Position numbers and translations under genes: made by a program. This document shows, piece by piece, positions 41,252 to 52,762 of a DNA stretch of 64,000 nucleotides (its first letter is position 1; each line of letters starts with the position of its first letter). The stretch covers positions 107,653,111-107,717,110 of the forward strand of contig CM061244.1 in NCBI GenBank assembly GCA_030848705.1, given 5' to 3'. The notes beneath the pieces were generated by a model. It was not told the origin of the DNA. It was given only the letters and a program-made list of their open reading frames with translations, and did not search any database. Source of the DNA: Heracleum sosnowskyi. Taxonomy: Eukaryota; Streptophyta; Magnoliopsida; Apiales; Apiaceae.

Positions 41252-44200
41252 TTAGTTGGCGAGTCTTGCTTTCAAATCATCTGCTACAGCATCAATGAAT
41301 TCTTCAGTGTTTAGATAGTGTTCCCTGCTGAGTCTGCATCACATAAAAAAAACCACATAAGTGAAAGAAATGTTAAGCAGAAACAAGGAAATACATTGAA
41401 CAACGAATATTACTTGGATCCATGAAGTATAAGAGCAAGATCCTTCGTCATCTTTCCAGCCTCCACAGTACCAACACAAGCAGCCTCAAGCTTCTCCACA
41501 AAATTCAGGAGGGCAGCATTATCATCAAGCTTTGCCCTGTCAGAATGATTAGGCTTAATTGTTCAGTATAGAGCCCGAGTACTGAAATGATTTTTTTCTC
41601 ATTCAATGAATTATTACTAAATAGTTTTTGTTTGGTACCATTTAAATTTTGGCTAGGGTTTTAATGGCAAAATTACAGACATATACTAAATAAAATAAAG
41701 AACCAAGTAGAATTTGCAAATTATGGATTTTGATGAAAACATTAAAAAAGAAAAGAGCAATGGATTGTAATGTAATTAAATATCAAATTAAAATTTTATA
41801 CGAATTATATTAACATATAATTTTGTTAACCAAACCATACTATGACCGCCATACATCCAAGTCAAAGATCTCCAGTTCATCTTCAAAGATTATATTTTTT
41901 AAAGATAATTAAGTACCTGTGAGCAAGGCCCCGGGACCATGCAAAGATTGATGCTATGCTGTTTGTGCTGGTCTCTCCGCCCTTCTGATGAACCCTGTAA
42001 TGACGGGTAACAGTGCCATGGGCTGCTTCAGCTTCTATGGTCTTTCCATCGGGACATACCTGAGGCAAAAACAAGTACAGGAATGTATAAATCAAATAAT
42101 GCACATCAATGAACTACTGGCAGAATCAATGACAATTTAGTAATGATTAGGTATGGACCACCAAAAAATAAGGAAAAGCCTCTGGGTTCCAAAATTAGAA
42201 CACAATCAATTATATTAAACGCCTGTACATTTGCGCACAGAAAGGCCATATGTATCTAAGTAGCTAGTAATAGTATACATGGAAAAGAAAACGTACTAGG
42301 ACTGATGTCATCAACCCCAGAGATCCAAAACCTGCAAAGTAATTTTAAATATTAGACCAACTCATTTAAGTACAACTTACAACAAGCAGCAAAGTAAACT
42401 ATCCTAGATTTATCAAATAATTTTATAGCATTCTGAAAATGTCAACTAAAAACGGACAACTGCAGGCAACAGACATGTAGACAAATGTGATCTGCTGAAA
42501 TGGGTAGGTAAACAAACTAGTGACAGATTAACAAAAAATTGCCAATTAATTAGGCTTCATATAAATTAAATTTCACAAACCTTGTGCAAGGAAATCACTT
42601 TGTACATCCCCATCATAATTTTTGCATGCCCAAACATAACCTCCATCACTTTTAAGAGCATATGCAACCATATCATCGATAAGACGGTGCTCATACCTAC
42701 AAGTTCAATAACAGAATTTAGTAAAAGTAACATCTGAAAGTCCATGACAATTACTGCACCACCAAAGTTCATTTACTTACCATATTCCTGCAGCTTCATA
42801 CTTCGATTTCCAGCTGGCTTCATAAACTTCTTGGAATATGTCCTTGAATCTTTATTGGTGAAAAAATTGTAATCAGAAAGGTAGATCAAGAATCCAAAAA
42901 CACATGCAGTGGAATTTAGATGCAAGGAGCGATACATTAATTTATACATGTATCATGAGCTTCCGAAAGAATATTGCAATACTGAAAGATTTTATGTCCA
43001 TGAAGAGCATGATAGGAGAATTATACAATTAACCTATAAACATATAGAAAATTACCTTCCATCATATTTCTTAAGAATAGTGTTTTTCGTGCTAAGATAA
43101 AGTGGCCACTTCTTTTCATAAGCTGTGGTCATAGAAGCTTCAGCAAAGGAACGAATGGACTGCAGATCATGACAAAATATAATAAGAAATTAGTTACCTG
43201 CAAAATCCACAAGTACTATTTTTAAATACCAATAGAAAGTTTGCAAAGCAAACCTCATCTGTGTTGTACATTGACAAAGCTACACCTCCAGCACCAGTAA
43301 AGTTGTAAACTTCCAACTCTGTCTTTTCCTCTTTACCTTCTGGTACTGTTTACAAGTTAAGAACCCTTTAGCAAAACTGGACAAGCGATAGACCAATTGA
43401 TTTGAGAAAGAAAGGTTAAAATATGACAACAGCAATAAAGAAAGGTGGAGGGGCATATACCCACAAGCTTGCAATAACAGAGACCACATTTGAACTCAAG
43501 AGAGTTGACAGAGACAAATGGCCTACATCCCGCTAGGGAAACAAACATCAACTAAGTTTCTGTAAAAACTTACCAAAAACCAATTTAAGTTTTCCTGGTC
43601 CTTTGATAACTGCATCTGTTGCACGGTATTGATCACCGAAAGCATGTCTTCCGATGCATATTGGCTTTGTCCACCCTGAAATATGAGCAGTCAGGACAAC
43701 TCTTCTCTGGGTGATGGAAAAAGATTAATACACACAAGTGAAAGTTAATGAAACCTGGGATGAGCTTCGGGATGTTTTTGCAGATAATTGGTTCCCTAAA
43801 CACCGTGCCTGGAATGAGTATATACAAATATGAGTTACCGAAACATGAAAGCAATACGAAAAGGAACAAGTTGCAGACTTATAGTGTGCAACGGGCTATT
43901 CTCTGACCATTTAAAATATTTCTAATTGTCCCATTTGGACTCCTCCACATCTGCTTCAAGCCAAACTCCTCAACCCGAGCTTCATCTGTAAATCAGTGAC
44001 AGTGTTAATTACTACTCATTAGCCATGAGCTTAACAACATCCAAGTAAAGCTCTTATATCACACACATTATCCAAAATAGGCACAAATCGAAGCCAAATA
44101 TTGACTAATTACCAGGAGTAATTGTTGCACATTTGATTGCTACATTATACCTAAAAAATGACAAGAAAAAGATCAGCATCCTCAAATAGATTGGAGCAGT

Positions 44201-45591
44201 ATAAAAGAAACACTAGCACAGAGATACAACCTAACCACAATAGCAAATCTAATCAAATAGTCTCGAGACACCTACTAGCATGCTTGTTTATATTAAATCA
44301 AACAATTATATGTCGAGCACAATACTCTTCACAATGACTGTTAATAACCACAACAAAACAACATTCAGAAATACAATCGCATACTTGAGGGTAGCCTCTG
44401 CACTTTCAACAGTGACTTTATCATCAGTTGCATCACGGTGAGGAAGACCAAGGTCAAAGTATTTTATATCCAGCTCAACAAAGGGAAATATAAGCTGAAT
44501 CAAATTAAATAAAGTTGCAATCAATAATAATAACTTTTAAAAAAGGGCTAGGGAAAAGCAACGATCCAAACAGGTCAAATCACCTTGTCCTTGATAGATT
44601 TCCAGAATATACGGGTCATTTCATCTCCTGCATTAAACATAGGGAGGAACAAGGTAAGATACAAAAAATTGTAGTTCATATCAAATTTGACAATAACTTT
44701 GTTACAAATGACCCAACAGATATTGAATGAGAGGGCACTGCAGATTAAGGATCAATATAACATGGAGCACCGACTCACCTTAACTGACAGTCAAAGAGAG
44801 TCGGCGCTCCATATTGTACTCAACATAATCGAACATGTGACCACAATACTTACTCACACTTGTATGAGCCTGTGTATATGCATCTGATCATGGGCGTCTT
44901 CGTGTGGATAAATACATAAACATATATACATTGTATCTTCAAAACCTAGCATCCAAAACTGCCAACTTTCTATGATATTTTTTTATTTTTAACATTATTT
45001 TCCAGAAAATGTGTTCAGATGTACGAGAAATTAGTAAAGTGTGCATCCGAAGTGTAGCAGTCAACTAGGACTAAAACACATAAAAACAAAACAAATATAA
45101 CAACCCAACTAGCAACTACACTTGTAAAATAATTAAAAACAAAATTCCGAGATTCATGATTATCTAATCCGATCGAAAACGAAAAGTAAACACAATAGTG
45201 GAGTCATGTTCCACTTCCACTAGAATCCATTTTAGCCTCCAAAACTTCCGGATCAACAACACAAAATAATAAATATACAAATCGTTCATCTAAAATTCAC
45301 AAAATTATAATGATTAACAATCATAAACAACAAACTACTCGCACAAAATTAAAAAATTACAAGCACACATAAGATCCAGTATATACAAAATTGTTGCACG
45401 TGTAAATAAAAGGAGGATCAAACACAGAATATCAAGGAAATAAATTATAATTACATACACAATTAAAAAGAAAAATACACAAGATGATAAATCAGTAAAT
45501 AATGCAACGAGTATGTAGATCGGAGGGAAGAAAGGATCTGACCGTCCATTTCGACGATGGGATTAGCGACCTTGATCTTCTGAAACGCCAT
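41252..45591 (-). CDS. ICDH: NADP-dependent isocitrate dehydrogenase, cytosolic type (412 aa, 15 coding exons)
   Basis: Oxidises isocitrate to 2-oxoglutarate and CO2, making NADPH; a homodimer needing Mg or Mn. Exons (plus coordinates, transcription order): 45591-45543, 44627-44584, 44494-44385, 44150-44113, 43985-43908, 43808-43755, 43675-43574, 43345-43254, 43159-43056, 42849-42781, 42696-42581, 42331-42297, 42059-41917, 41536-41414, 41333-41252. All have GT-AG borders and the frame closes to exactly 1239 nt. The protein begins MAFQKIKVANPIVEMDG. Substrate-site segments include TVESAEATLKYNVAIK, MWRSPNGTIRNILNGT and KYFDLGLPHRD. The family signature NYDGDVQSDFLAQGFGSLGL spans exons 11-12. 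The NADP segment HGTVTRHYRVHQKGGETSTN is in exon 13. There is no transit peptide, so the product is cytosolic. The length fits plant cytosolic enzymes. Confidence 0.96.
44762..44812. repeat. Hairpin in ICDH intron 1
   Basis: Two 15-nt arms (44762-44776 and 44798-44812) are complementary except for one A-C mismatch, around a 21-nt loop. The sequence is more GC-rich than the surrounding intron. It could be a tiny MITE relic or an RNA structure in the pre-mRNA. Confidence 0.75.
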
Positions 45592-45713
45592 TTGTGATGA
45601 TCGGTGATAGCGGACTCGGACTCGACTCAGCCTCAACACAGTTAAACTCGGGGTGTGAAGAGAAAAATAGTGAGAGATTTTTGGGGAGAAGAGAGTGGGG
45701 GCGGATATGTTCA

Positions 45714-45719
45714 TTTATA
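45714..45719 (-). promoter_or_regulatory. Probable TATA box of ICDH
   Basis: TATAAATGA on the minus strand, 123 bp upstream of the ATG, leaving room for a leader of about 90 nt. It is the only good TATA match in the proximal upstream region. Confidence 0.65.
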
Positions 45720-45789
45720 GGGCCGGATACGTGTATACCTATCTATTATATTGACTATTCGGGGATTAAGAGGCCGGCTTTTCTACTCA

Positions 45790-46698
45790 TACCTTTTATT
45801 ATTATCGGATTAACCGTTCAGAAAATTATAAATTATTTTAGGATTAATTTGAGCTTATCACAAAATTTTACATCAATCATTTTATTCTTTATTATAATAT
45901 ATGAGTCTATCCGGCCACGCAGTTAAAGTGCAGTTAATCAATCAGAAAGTTATGAATTATTTTATGATTAATCACTGCTCATTCCAAAATTTTAGACCAA
46001 TCTTATTATATTAAGAGTTTTCCTTATTTAACAATCTCGTACTCTTTTTTTTTTGGCTAAGTAATCTCATCATATTTTAATAACCACTAGCGTAAATTTA
46101 GGAATTGAATCTGATAGGTCCTAAAATAAATTATATTTTTTGATTGATAGTTTATATTTTCTGATTGATTAACTGGACTTTGGTAATGAGAAAAGTATTT
46201 AATTTATTATGATTGGTCTAAAATTTGGGAATTTACTATGATTGATCCTAAAATAATTAAAAAAAATTGATAGATATAATTTATATTTTCTGATTGGTTA
46301 ACTGGACTTCAGTAATAAGGAAATTATTTTACTAATTATGATTGGAATTAAAATTTAGGAATTGAATCTGATTGATCCCAATATAATTTATATATTCTGA
46401 TTGGTTAATTGGACTTTGGTAATAAGAAAATAATTTAACTTATTATGATTCGTCTAAAATTTAGGAATTGACTCTGATTGGTCCTAAAATAATTAAAATT
46501 TTCTGATTGGTTAACCGCATATGTGGGTTGACTCGGGTATTATAAGAAAGGAAAGGATGTGGTTTCTTCCAAAAAAAAATTGCAGTTGACTTCAGTAATG
46601 AGGAAAGTATTTTACTTATTATGATTAGTTTAAATTTTAGAAATTAAAATTTAGAAATTGAATCTGATTGGTCCTAAAATAATTTATATTTTCTGATT
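45790..46698. repeat. Foldback block: diverged tandem units on both strands upstream of ICDH
   Basis: Five head-to-tail units of about 105-175 bp on the plus strand (starting near 46095, 46210, 46348, 46453 and 46632) share TAAAATTTAGGAATTGAATC, TGATTGGTCCTAAAATAA and TTTCTGATTGGTTAACTGGA. Two inverted units occupy 45790-46020 (for example CCAATCTTATTATA and GGATTAATTTGAGC). Together they could form a large imperfect foldback. No ORF. Confidence 0.7.
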
Positions 46699-46975
46699 GA
46701 TTCCCAAGTTCTGGCTCGAGCTTGTAAAGGAGGAGATGGAAGATCCTTGTTTCATACAATTGTCAAAGATTGTATTGATTTATTTAAACACTTTGATGAA
46801 GTGTTAGTGTGTTTTGTTAGTAAATCTGTGAATCGGGTTACTCATGAGTTAACAAAAGCGATCTATTCTATGTTAGGTCTTCGAGAATGACATGCTAATG
46901 CTCCTGATTTTATTAATCATGTAATTTGTTCTAAAACTTTATAATTAATGCAAGTACGTTTCCGTTAACAAAAAA
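46699..46975 (+). pseudogene. LINE relic: RNase H-like C-terminus and poly(A)-like tail
   Basis: A 63-codon frame (FHTIVKDCIDLFKHFDEVLVCFV followed by SVNRVTHELTKAIYS) matches the style of the RNase H-like domain at the end of plant non-LTR retrotransposon pol. TGA at 46888-46890 replaces an expected Trp codon. The frame then continues HANAPDFINHVI to a TAA, followed by an A-rich tail at about 46967-46986. A 5'-truncated LINE insertion is the simplest reading. Confidence 0.75.
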
Positions 46976-46986
46976 AATGAAAAAAC

Positions 46987-47577
46987 TGAAGACGCGCAAC
47001 ACGTACTTCAGAAAAGTGTGTTTCGGCTCATTTTAGCAACCAACCAATAAGTGTGCCCTATCAACTTTTATATAAAAATAAATTTATAGGAGTATGTATA
47101 CGTTAAACATACACAATAAAGTTATTACTGTATTACTACTTTTTTGCCTTCGATACGATTTAGGAAAATTTTGAATTTTGATAGATTCAGAATGCTTAGT
47201 GCATTATTGCAAAAGATTTATATCCTTCTTACTGGAATTTTTTTTTTCTTAAAACGATGATTGGAAATGTTATTTTATTTTTATTAAAAAAATAGAGTTC
47301 CTGAGGTAATAGAATAAAATTTAATAATAACATGACACATGTTTCATATATATACATAGAAATATCATATTGTTAAAGAAAGTGAATATTTTCTAATTGC
47401 GAATATATAAATAGGTGCATAACATAAGATTATTTTTAATGATATCTCACATAAATGTTTTGGAATAATCTCGTGAACTTTATTTTCTTATTCAAAACCG
47501 ACAAGTGAAAAATATATATCGCATCTTGCACCTTTATTGCATTTTTTTGGTTTTATTATGATTACTTATAAGTTATA
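46987..47577. other. AT-rich intergenic stretch
   Basis: No gene, RNA or element end recognised. Confidence 0.6.
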
Positions 47578-50487
47578 CTAGCGTATAACCCGTGCAAGGC
47601 ACGGGACTTAAAAATAATAAACTAAAAAATTTAATGTGAACGTAAACTATTAAAATAAAAAAAAATTAATATGATAAATTATAAAATGAGAAACTTAAAT
47701 ATTAATTGTAACGTAAAACAATATTAAAAAAATACAGATGGGGTTGATGAAGATAAATGAGGTATTATTAATATTATTTTACTATAAAATAATATTAATA
47801 ATAAGGATATAGAAAATCTAACATGTTTTAATTTAAAAAAGTAATTGCTCGTGATATTTTTAGAAGTGTTTTAATTATATTACTTGTATTTATTAAAAAA
47901 ATAAGTTGACATGTTAATATAAGTAAGTTTTTTTAATAAGAACAAATAGGAAAACTAACATGTTTTAATAAAAAAAAGTAACTACCTATAATATTTTTAG
48001 ATGTGTTTTAATTATATTAATTGTATTTGAAAAAGAGAGATTTTAGTGATAACAAATATAAAAGTTAATATATTTTAATTTAAAGATAACTGTCTGTGAT
48101 ATTTTTGAAAAAGAAAAAAAATTTGTTAGAAAAAAAATGTTTTAATTATAAAAGGCAATCAGCTAGTTAATATTTTTATATTATTTTATTATTTATTAAA
48201 TAGAGTATTAAAATAGATTTTAAAATAAATAAGTAAGGATTGCACCTCATATTTTTGGAAAATAGAGATTTTAGTGATAACAAATATAAAAGATATTATG
48301 TTTTAATTTAAAGGTAATTGTCATGATATTTTTGGAAAATGAGTAGCTTTTTGTTAGATTTTTTTTAATTATAAAAGGTAATCAGTTAGTTACTATTTTT
48401 ATATTATTTTATTATTTATTAAATAGAGTATTAAAATAAATAAGTAAAGATTGCACCTCATATTTTTGGAAAACATAGATTTTAGTAATAACAAATATAA
48501 AAGGGAATATGTTTTAATTTAAAGATAATTTTAATGATATTTTTGGAAAAGGAGTAGATTTTGTTAGAAAAAAAAATATTTTAATTATAAAAGTCAATCA
48601 TCTAGTTACTATTTTGGTAACTTGACAATAATACAATTCCATAAAAGATTTGATTTGTAGTAGCTTTCGTTATCCTAAAAAAGAAAGAAGTATATTTGGA
48701 GCAGTGTATCCTAAATTTAAACAAATTAGATCCCACATTTCCATTTTTTTTATTAGATTTCAATATTATTTGATTTTTATGTAGTAAAATATAGTGAAAT
48801 ATTAATGTAGAATAAAACTTTCCCGAATTTTGATTATATTATTAATTTATTAATTAGAAAAAGTACCGAAAACCAAAAACTAACCGAAAACCAAAACTTT
48901 CAATGTTTCGGCTTTAATAATATAGTATAGAAGTATAGATAAGTAAGAGTATTTTTGGAAAATAGAGATTTTAGTCATGACAAATATAAAAGTTAATATA
49001 TTTTAATTTAAATGTAATTGCCCGTGATATTTTTGGAAAATAAGTAAATTTTGTTAGAAAAAAATGTTTTAACTATAAAAGGCAATCAGCTAGTTACTAA
49101 TTTTATATTATTTTATTATTTATTAAATATAGTATTAAAATAGGTTTTAAAATAAATAAGTAAATATTGCACCTCATATTTTTGGAAAATAGAGATTTTA
49201 GTGATAACAAATATAAAGAATAATATGTTTTAATTTAAAGTAAATTGTCGTGATATTTTTGAAAAATGAGTAGATTTTGTTAAATTTTTTTTAAAATTAT
49301 AAAAGACAATCAGTTAGTTACTATTTTTATATTATTTTATTATTTATTAAATAGAGTATTAAAATCAGTTTTAAAATAAATAAGTAAGGATTGCAGCTCG
49401 TATTTTTGGAAAATATGGATTTTAGTGATGATGTGTTTTAATTATATTAATTGTATTTGTTAAAAAAATACGTTCACTTTTTAAAATAGGTAAGTTTTTT
49501 TTAAATAATTAAAAATATTAAAATAAATTTTAAAATATATAAGTAAGAGTTGCACTTGATATTTTTGGAAAATAGAGATTTTAGTGATAACAAATATAAA
49601 AGGTAATATATTTTAATTTAAAGGTAATTGCCCGTGATATTTTTGGAAAAGAAGTAAATTTTGTTAGAAAAAAAATGTTTTAATTATAAAAGGCAATTAG
49701 CTAGTTAATATTTTTATATTATTTTATTATTTATTAAATAGAATATTAAAATAGATTTTAAAATAAATAAGTAAGGATTGCCCCTCATATTTTTGGAAAA
49801 TAGAGATTTTAGTGATAACAAATATAAAAGATATTATGTTTTAATTTAAAGGTAATTGTCGTGATATTTTTGGAAAATGAGTAGATTTTGTTAGATTTTT
49901 TTTTTAATTATAAAAGGCAATTACTTAGTTACTATTTTTATATTATTTTATTATATATTAAATAGAGTATTAAAATAGGTTTTAAAATAAATAAGTAAGG
50001 ATTGCACCTCATATTTTTGGAAAACATAGATTTTAGTAATAACAAATATAAAAGGTAATATGTTTTAATTTAAAGATAAGTGTAATGATATTTTTGGAAA
50101 AGGAGTAGATTTTGTTAGAAAAAAAATATTTTAATTATAAAACTCAATCATCTAGTTACTATTTTGGTAACTTGACAATAATACAATTCTATTAAAGATT
50201 TGATTTGTAGTGGATTTCGTTGTCCTAAAAAGAAATAAGTATATTTGTAGCAGTGTATCCTAAATTTAAACAAATTAGATCCCATATTTCCATTTTTTTG
50301 ATTAGATTTCAATATTATTTGATTTTTATGTAGTAAAATATAGTGAAATATTAATGTAGAATAAAACTTTCCCGAATTTTGATTATGTTATTAATTTATT
50401 AATTAGAAAAAGTACCGAAAACCAAAAACCGACCGTTAACCGAAAACCAAAACTTTCAATGTTTCGGCTTTAATAATATAGTATAGA
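47578..50487 (-). mobile_element. Non-autonomous Helitron with internally duplicated body and two 5' ends (2.9 kb)
   Basis: On the minus strand it begins TCTATACTATATTATTAAAG (50487) after host A. It ends with the hairpin CCCGTGC-CTT-GCACGGG, then TTATACG and terminal CTAG, followed by host T (47577). A second 5'-end copy (TCTATACTATATTATTAAAG) sits inside at 48931. The segments ending at 48931 and 50487 are near-identical for several hundred bp. The body is made of repeated units containing ATATTTTTGGAAAATAGAGA and TTTTATATTATTTTATTATT. There is no replication/helicase ORF. Confidence 0.8.
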
Positions 50488-50753
50488 TCTGGTTCAATTT
50501 AATAATTCAAGTTAATGTTTTTGACTGAATTGACCCAATTTTAATAAATTTTATTCTTTCATAGTAATATATCTTGATTAAAGAAAATTATACATACTTT
50601 TTAATTTTTTTATTTTACAATTATAAAATATAATTTCAATGAAAATTTAATCCATTTGATTTACAAAATCAAAAATGAATTATTCTTTTTAAACGAAGAA
50701 AACATAAAATTAAATAACAATATCATCATATGTAAACTAAATGAGGATATATA

Positions 50754-50990
50754 CTTCCTCTGTCTCATATTTTTTGTTTTTATTTGATTTTTTAAAGTCA
50801 AAATTTTAAATTTTAATTGATAATTTAAAAATATTCATTTATAATTTTATAAAATTTTAAATTAATTCATAAAATTGAATATTCAAACTTTATTATGATA
50901 TTTTTTAATAAAAAATATATTATTATATAAAATGTTTAATGTATTAATCTTGATAAATTTCATTTTGAAAAGTCAAATAAAAATAAAATT
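50754..50990. mobile_element. Stowaway-like MITE relic
   Basis: Left end CTTCCTCTGTCTCATA after TA. The inner arm TTTTTATTTGATTTTTTAAA pairs with GAAAAGTCAAATAAAAATAA near 50966-50987. Its right terminus is replaced by the next MITE, which inserted there. Confidence 0.55.
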
Positions 50991-50992
50991 TA

Positions 50993-51074
50993 CTCCCTCC
51001 GTCTCAGTGAATTCTATACACTGGGATAAAAAATATATAGAAATGACTGGACGGAGAGTATAGAACTGAGGGAG
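50993..51074. mobile_element. Stowaway MITE (82 bp)
   Basis: TA-flanked, starts CTCCCTCCGTC and ends GAACTGAGGGAG. Inner inverted words TCTATACACT and AGAGTATAGA pair. These are the usual Tc1/mariner-type MITE ends. Confidence 0.75.
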
Positions 51075-51201
51075 TATAATTTTATGGAGCGGGAACATCT
51101 TGGTTGGTGAGAGTCCAGAATTAATGGGGGATAATTGCAGGGTAGGATAAGGTTTTATAATCCCTCTACTTTTGGCGAAGACAACACTTTCCAAACAACT
51201 A

Positions 51202-51513
51202 CTCCCTCGTCTCAATGATATTTATACGTTTGATTTGGATATGGAAAACAAGAAAATGTATAAAAAAATGAGTAAAATTAGATGAAAAGGGGATAAAATG
51301 GTGGGATCTATCAATATTTAATAATATTTTTGAGATAGTGAATGAAAATAGTGGATGTAATAGTGTTTTATATTATTATAAAATAGAGATAGTGAAAAAA
51401 ATAGCGGACGTAATAGCGTTTTATATTATTAAAAATTACTATTTTTGAAATGTATAGAAATGAGAGGGACATCCCAAAATGAAAAGTGTATACAAATGAA
51501 TGGGACAGAGAAG
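51202..51513. mobile_element. Diverged Stowaway-like MITE (~312 bp)
   Basis: Left end CTCCCTCGTCTCAATG after TA, inner ATTTATACGTTTG. Right end CAAATGAATGGGACAGAGAAG before TA, inner AAAGTGTATA. An internal near-repeat (AATAGTGGATGTAATAGTGT and AATAGCGGACGTAATAGCGT) is about 55 bp apart. Confidence 0.6.
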
Positions 51514-52762
51514 TAGCTATTTTCAAGCAATACGTTCAATTTATATATTATTTAGCTATTTTTAATTATTAGTTGTATTATTTAATTAAAAGTCTCGTGT
51601 GCACAGCCTGAGCTTTCGGTATCAAATTCAGGATAAGAACGAAATATATTTTATTATTGTCTTATCTTCAGTTTTGACCTACAGTATTTTGAGTCCATAA
51701 ATGTATTTACACTCAGACCATCCGCCCCATTTCCGGTCTTCAATCCGTTAATTTACTTGATGAAATTTGTTAATATGCAAATAAAATTAACCATTTTGCT
51801 ATTTTTTATGCAGCAGTACAAATCAAAGTAGTTAATCCATCTAACGAATCAATGAATTGATGAAGTTTTATCAATGCAATAATATTTTTGGTTTATCAAT
51901 CAAATTGATGGCAATCAATGATGGAGTAGCTAACAGATTAGCGGAGTTCAATTTTATTGACGAACTAAAAAACATTGCTACATAACTAAACTCCATCAAT
52001 TCGTTAATCCATCCAACGAATCAACTATTTTATCCTCTCTCGCTTTTTTTGTTTTCCTAACTGACCAACAATTTCCTTCCTTTTCGATAAGAGAAAAACA
52101 TTGATGATATCAACTGTATTGACAATCTACATTTTCTTCTAGAATTTCAAAGTAACTTGCCGTTACGTAACAGTTTCTTTTGTGGACATATTCGTTTGTA
52201 TATATGTTGATTAGTTGAAGACTTTCGACTCGAACTCTAAATGACAACTTATTTACGACTTTGAAAATTATTTTAATTTTTTTCGTAATTATAATTTGTT
52301 ATTTCACAAGGCTAAACATAAGTTTATAACCTTTCAAAGAAAAAAAATCGCAAGTCATAACCACGATAGTATTTTCTTATTTAGTATTATTATTATCTCT
52401 TATTATTATATAAATTATACTTGCTAAAGCGAAAAATTATTTAAACCCAAAATAATAGATTGATCGATTGATTATTGGAATGAAAGGATATACTCTGGAA
52501 AGTTCCATAGTACACCACGATATTGGCCTTACCAAACCTAATCCACCAAGACAGCAACATCTGTAGTCAGTTAAACAATCAAAGCAGCCAAGTCTACACT
52601 CAGCACTGGCCAAGGTTTTACATCGCAGGCAAGTTTTAAGTTTCAAATATTACTAATGAACTAAGGTAAGCATTACACTTTGCAGACTCGTATTCTTAGT
52701 AGATCATATCGAACATGCAGCTTAAACTCCAAACACCGAACTAATATGCACCTCACTTTTGC
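51514..52762. other. Intergenic stretch downstream of the ARMC7-like gene
   Basis: No gene recognised. About 51835-52025 holds loosely inverted words (AACGAATCAATGAATTGATG and CATCAATTCGTTAATCCATC). The 3' UTR of the ARMC7-like gene probably occupies the right end. Confidence 0.5.

Noticed and set aside
41883..42104. Several 60-90 codon ORFs inside the ICDH and UGP spans as separate genes
   Set aside because: They are single exons read on into introns; the full exon chains explain them.
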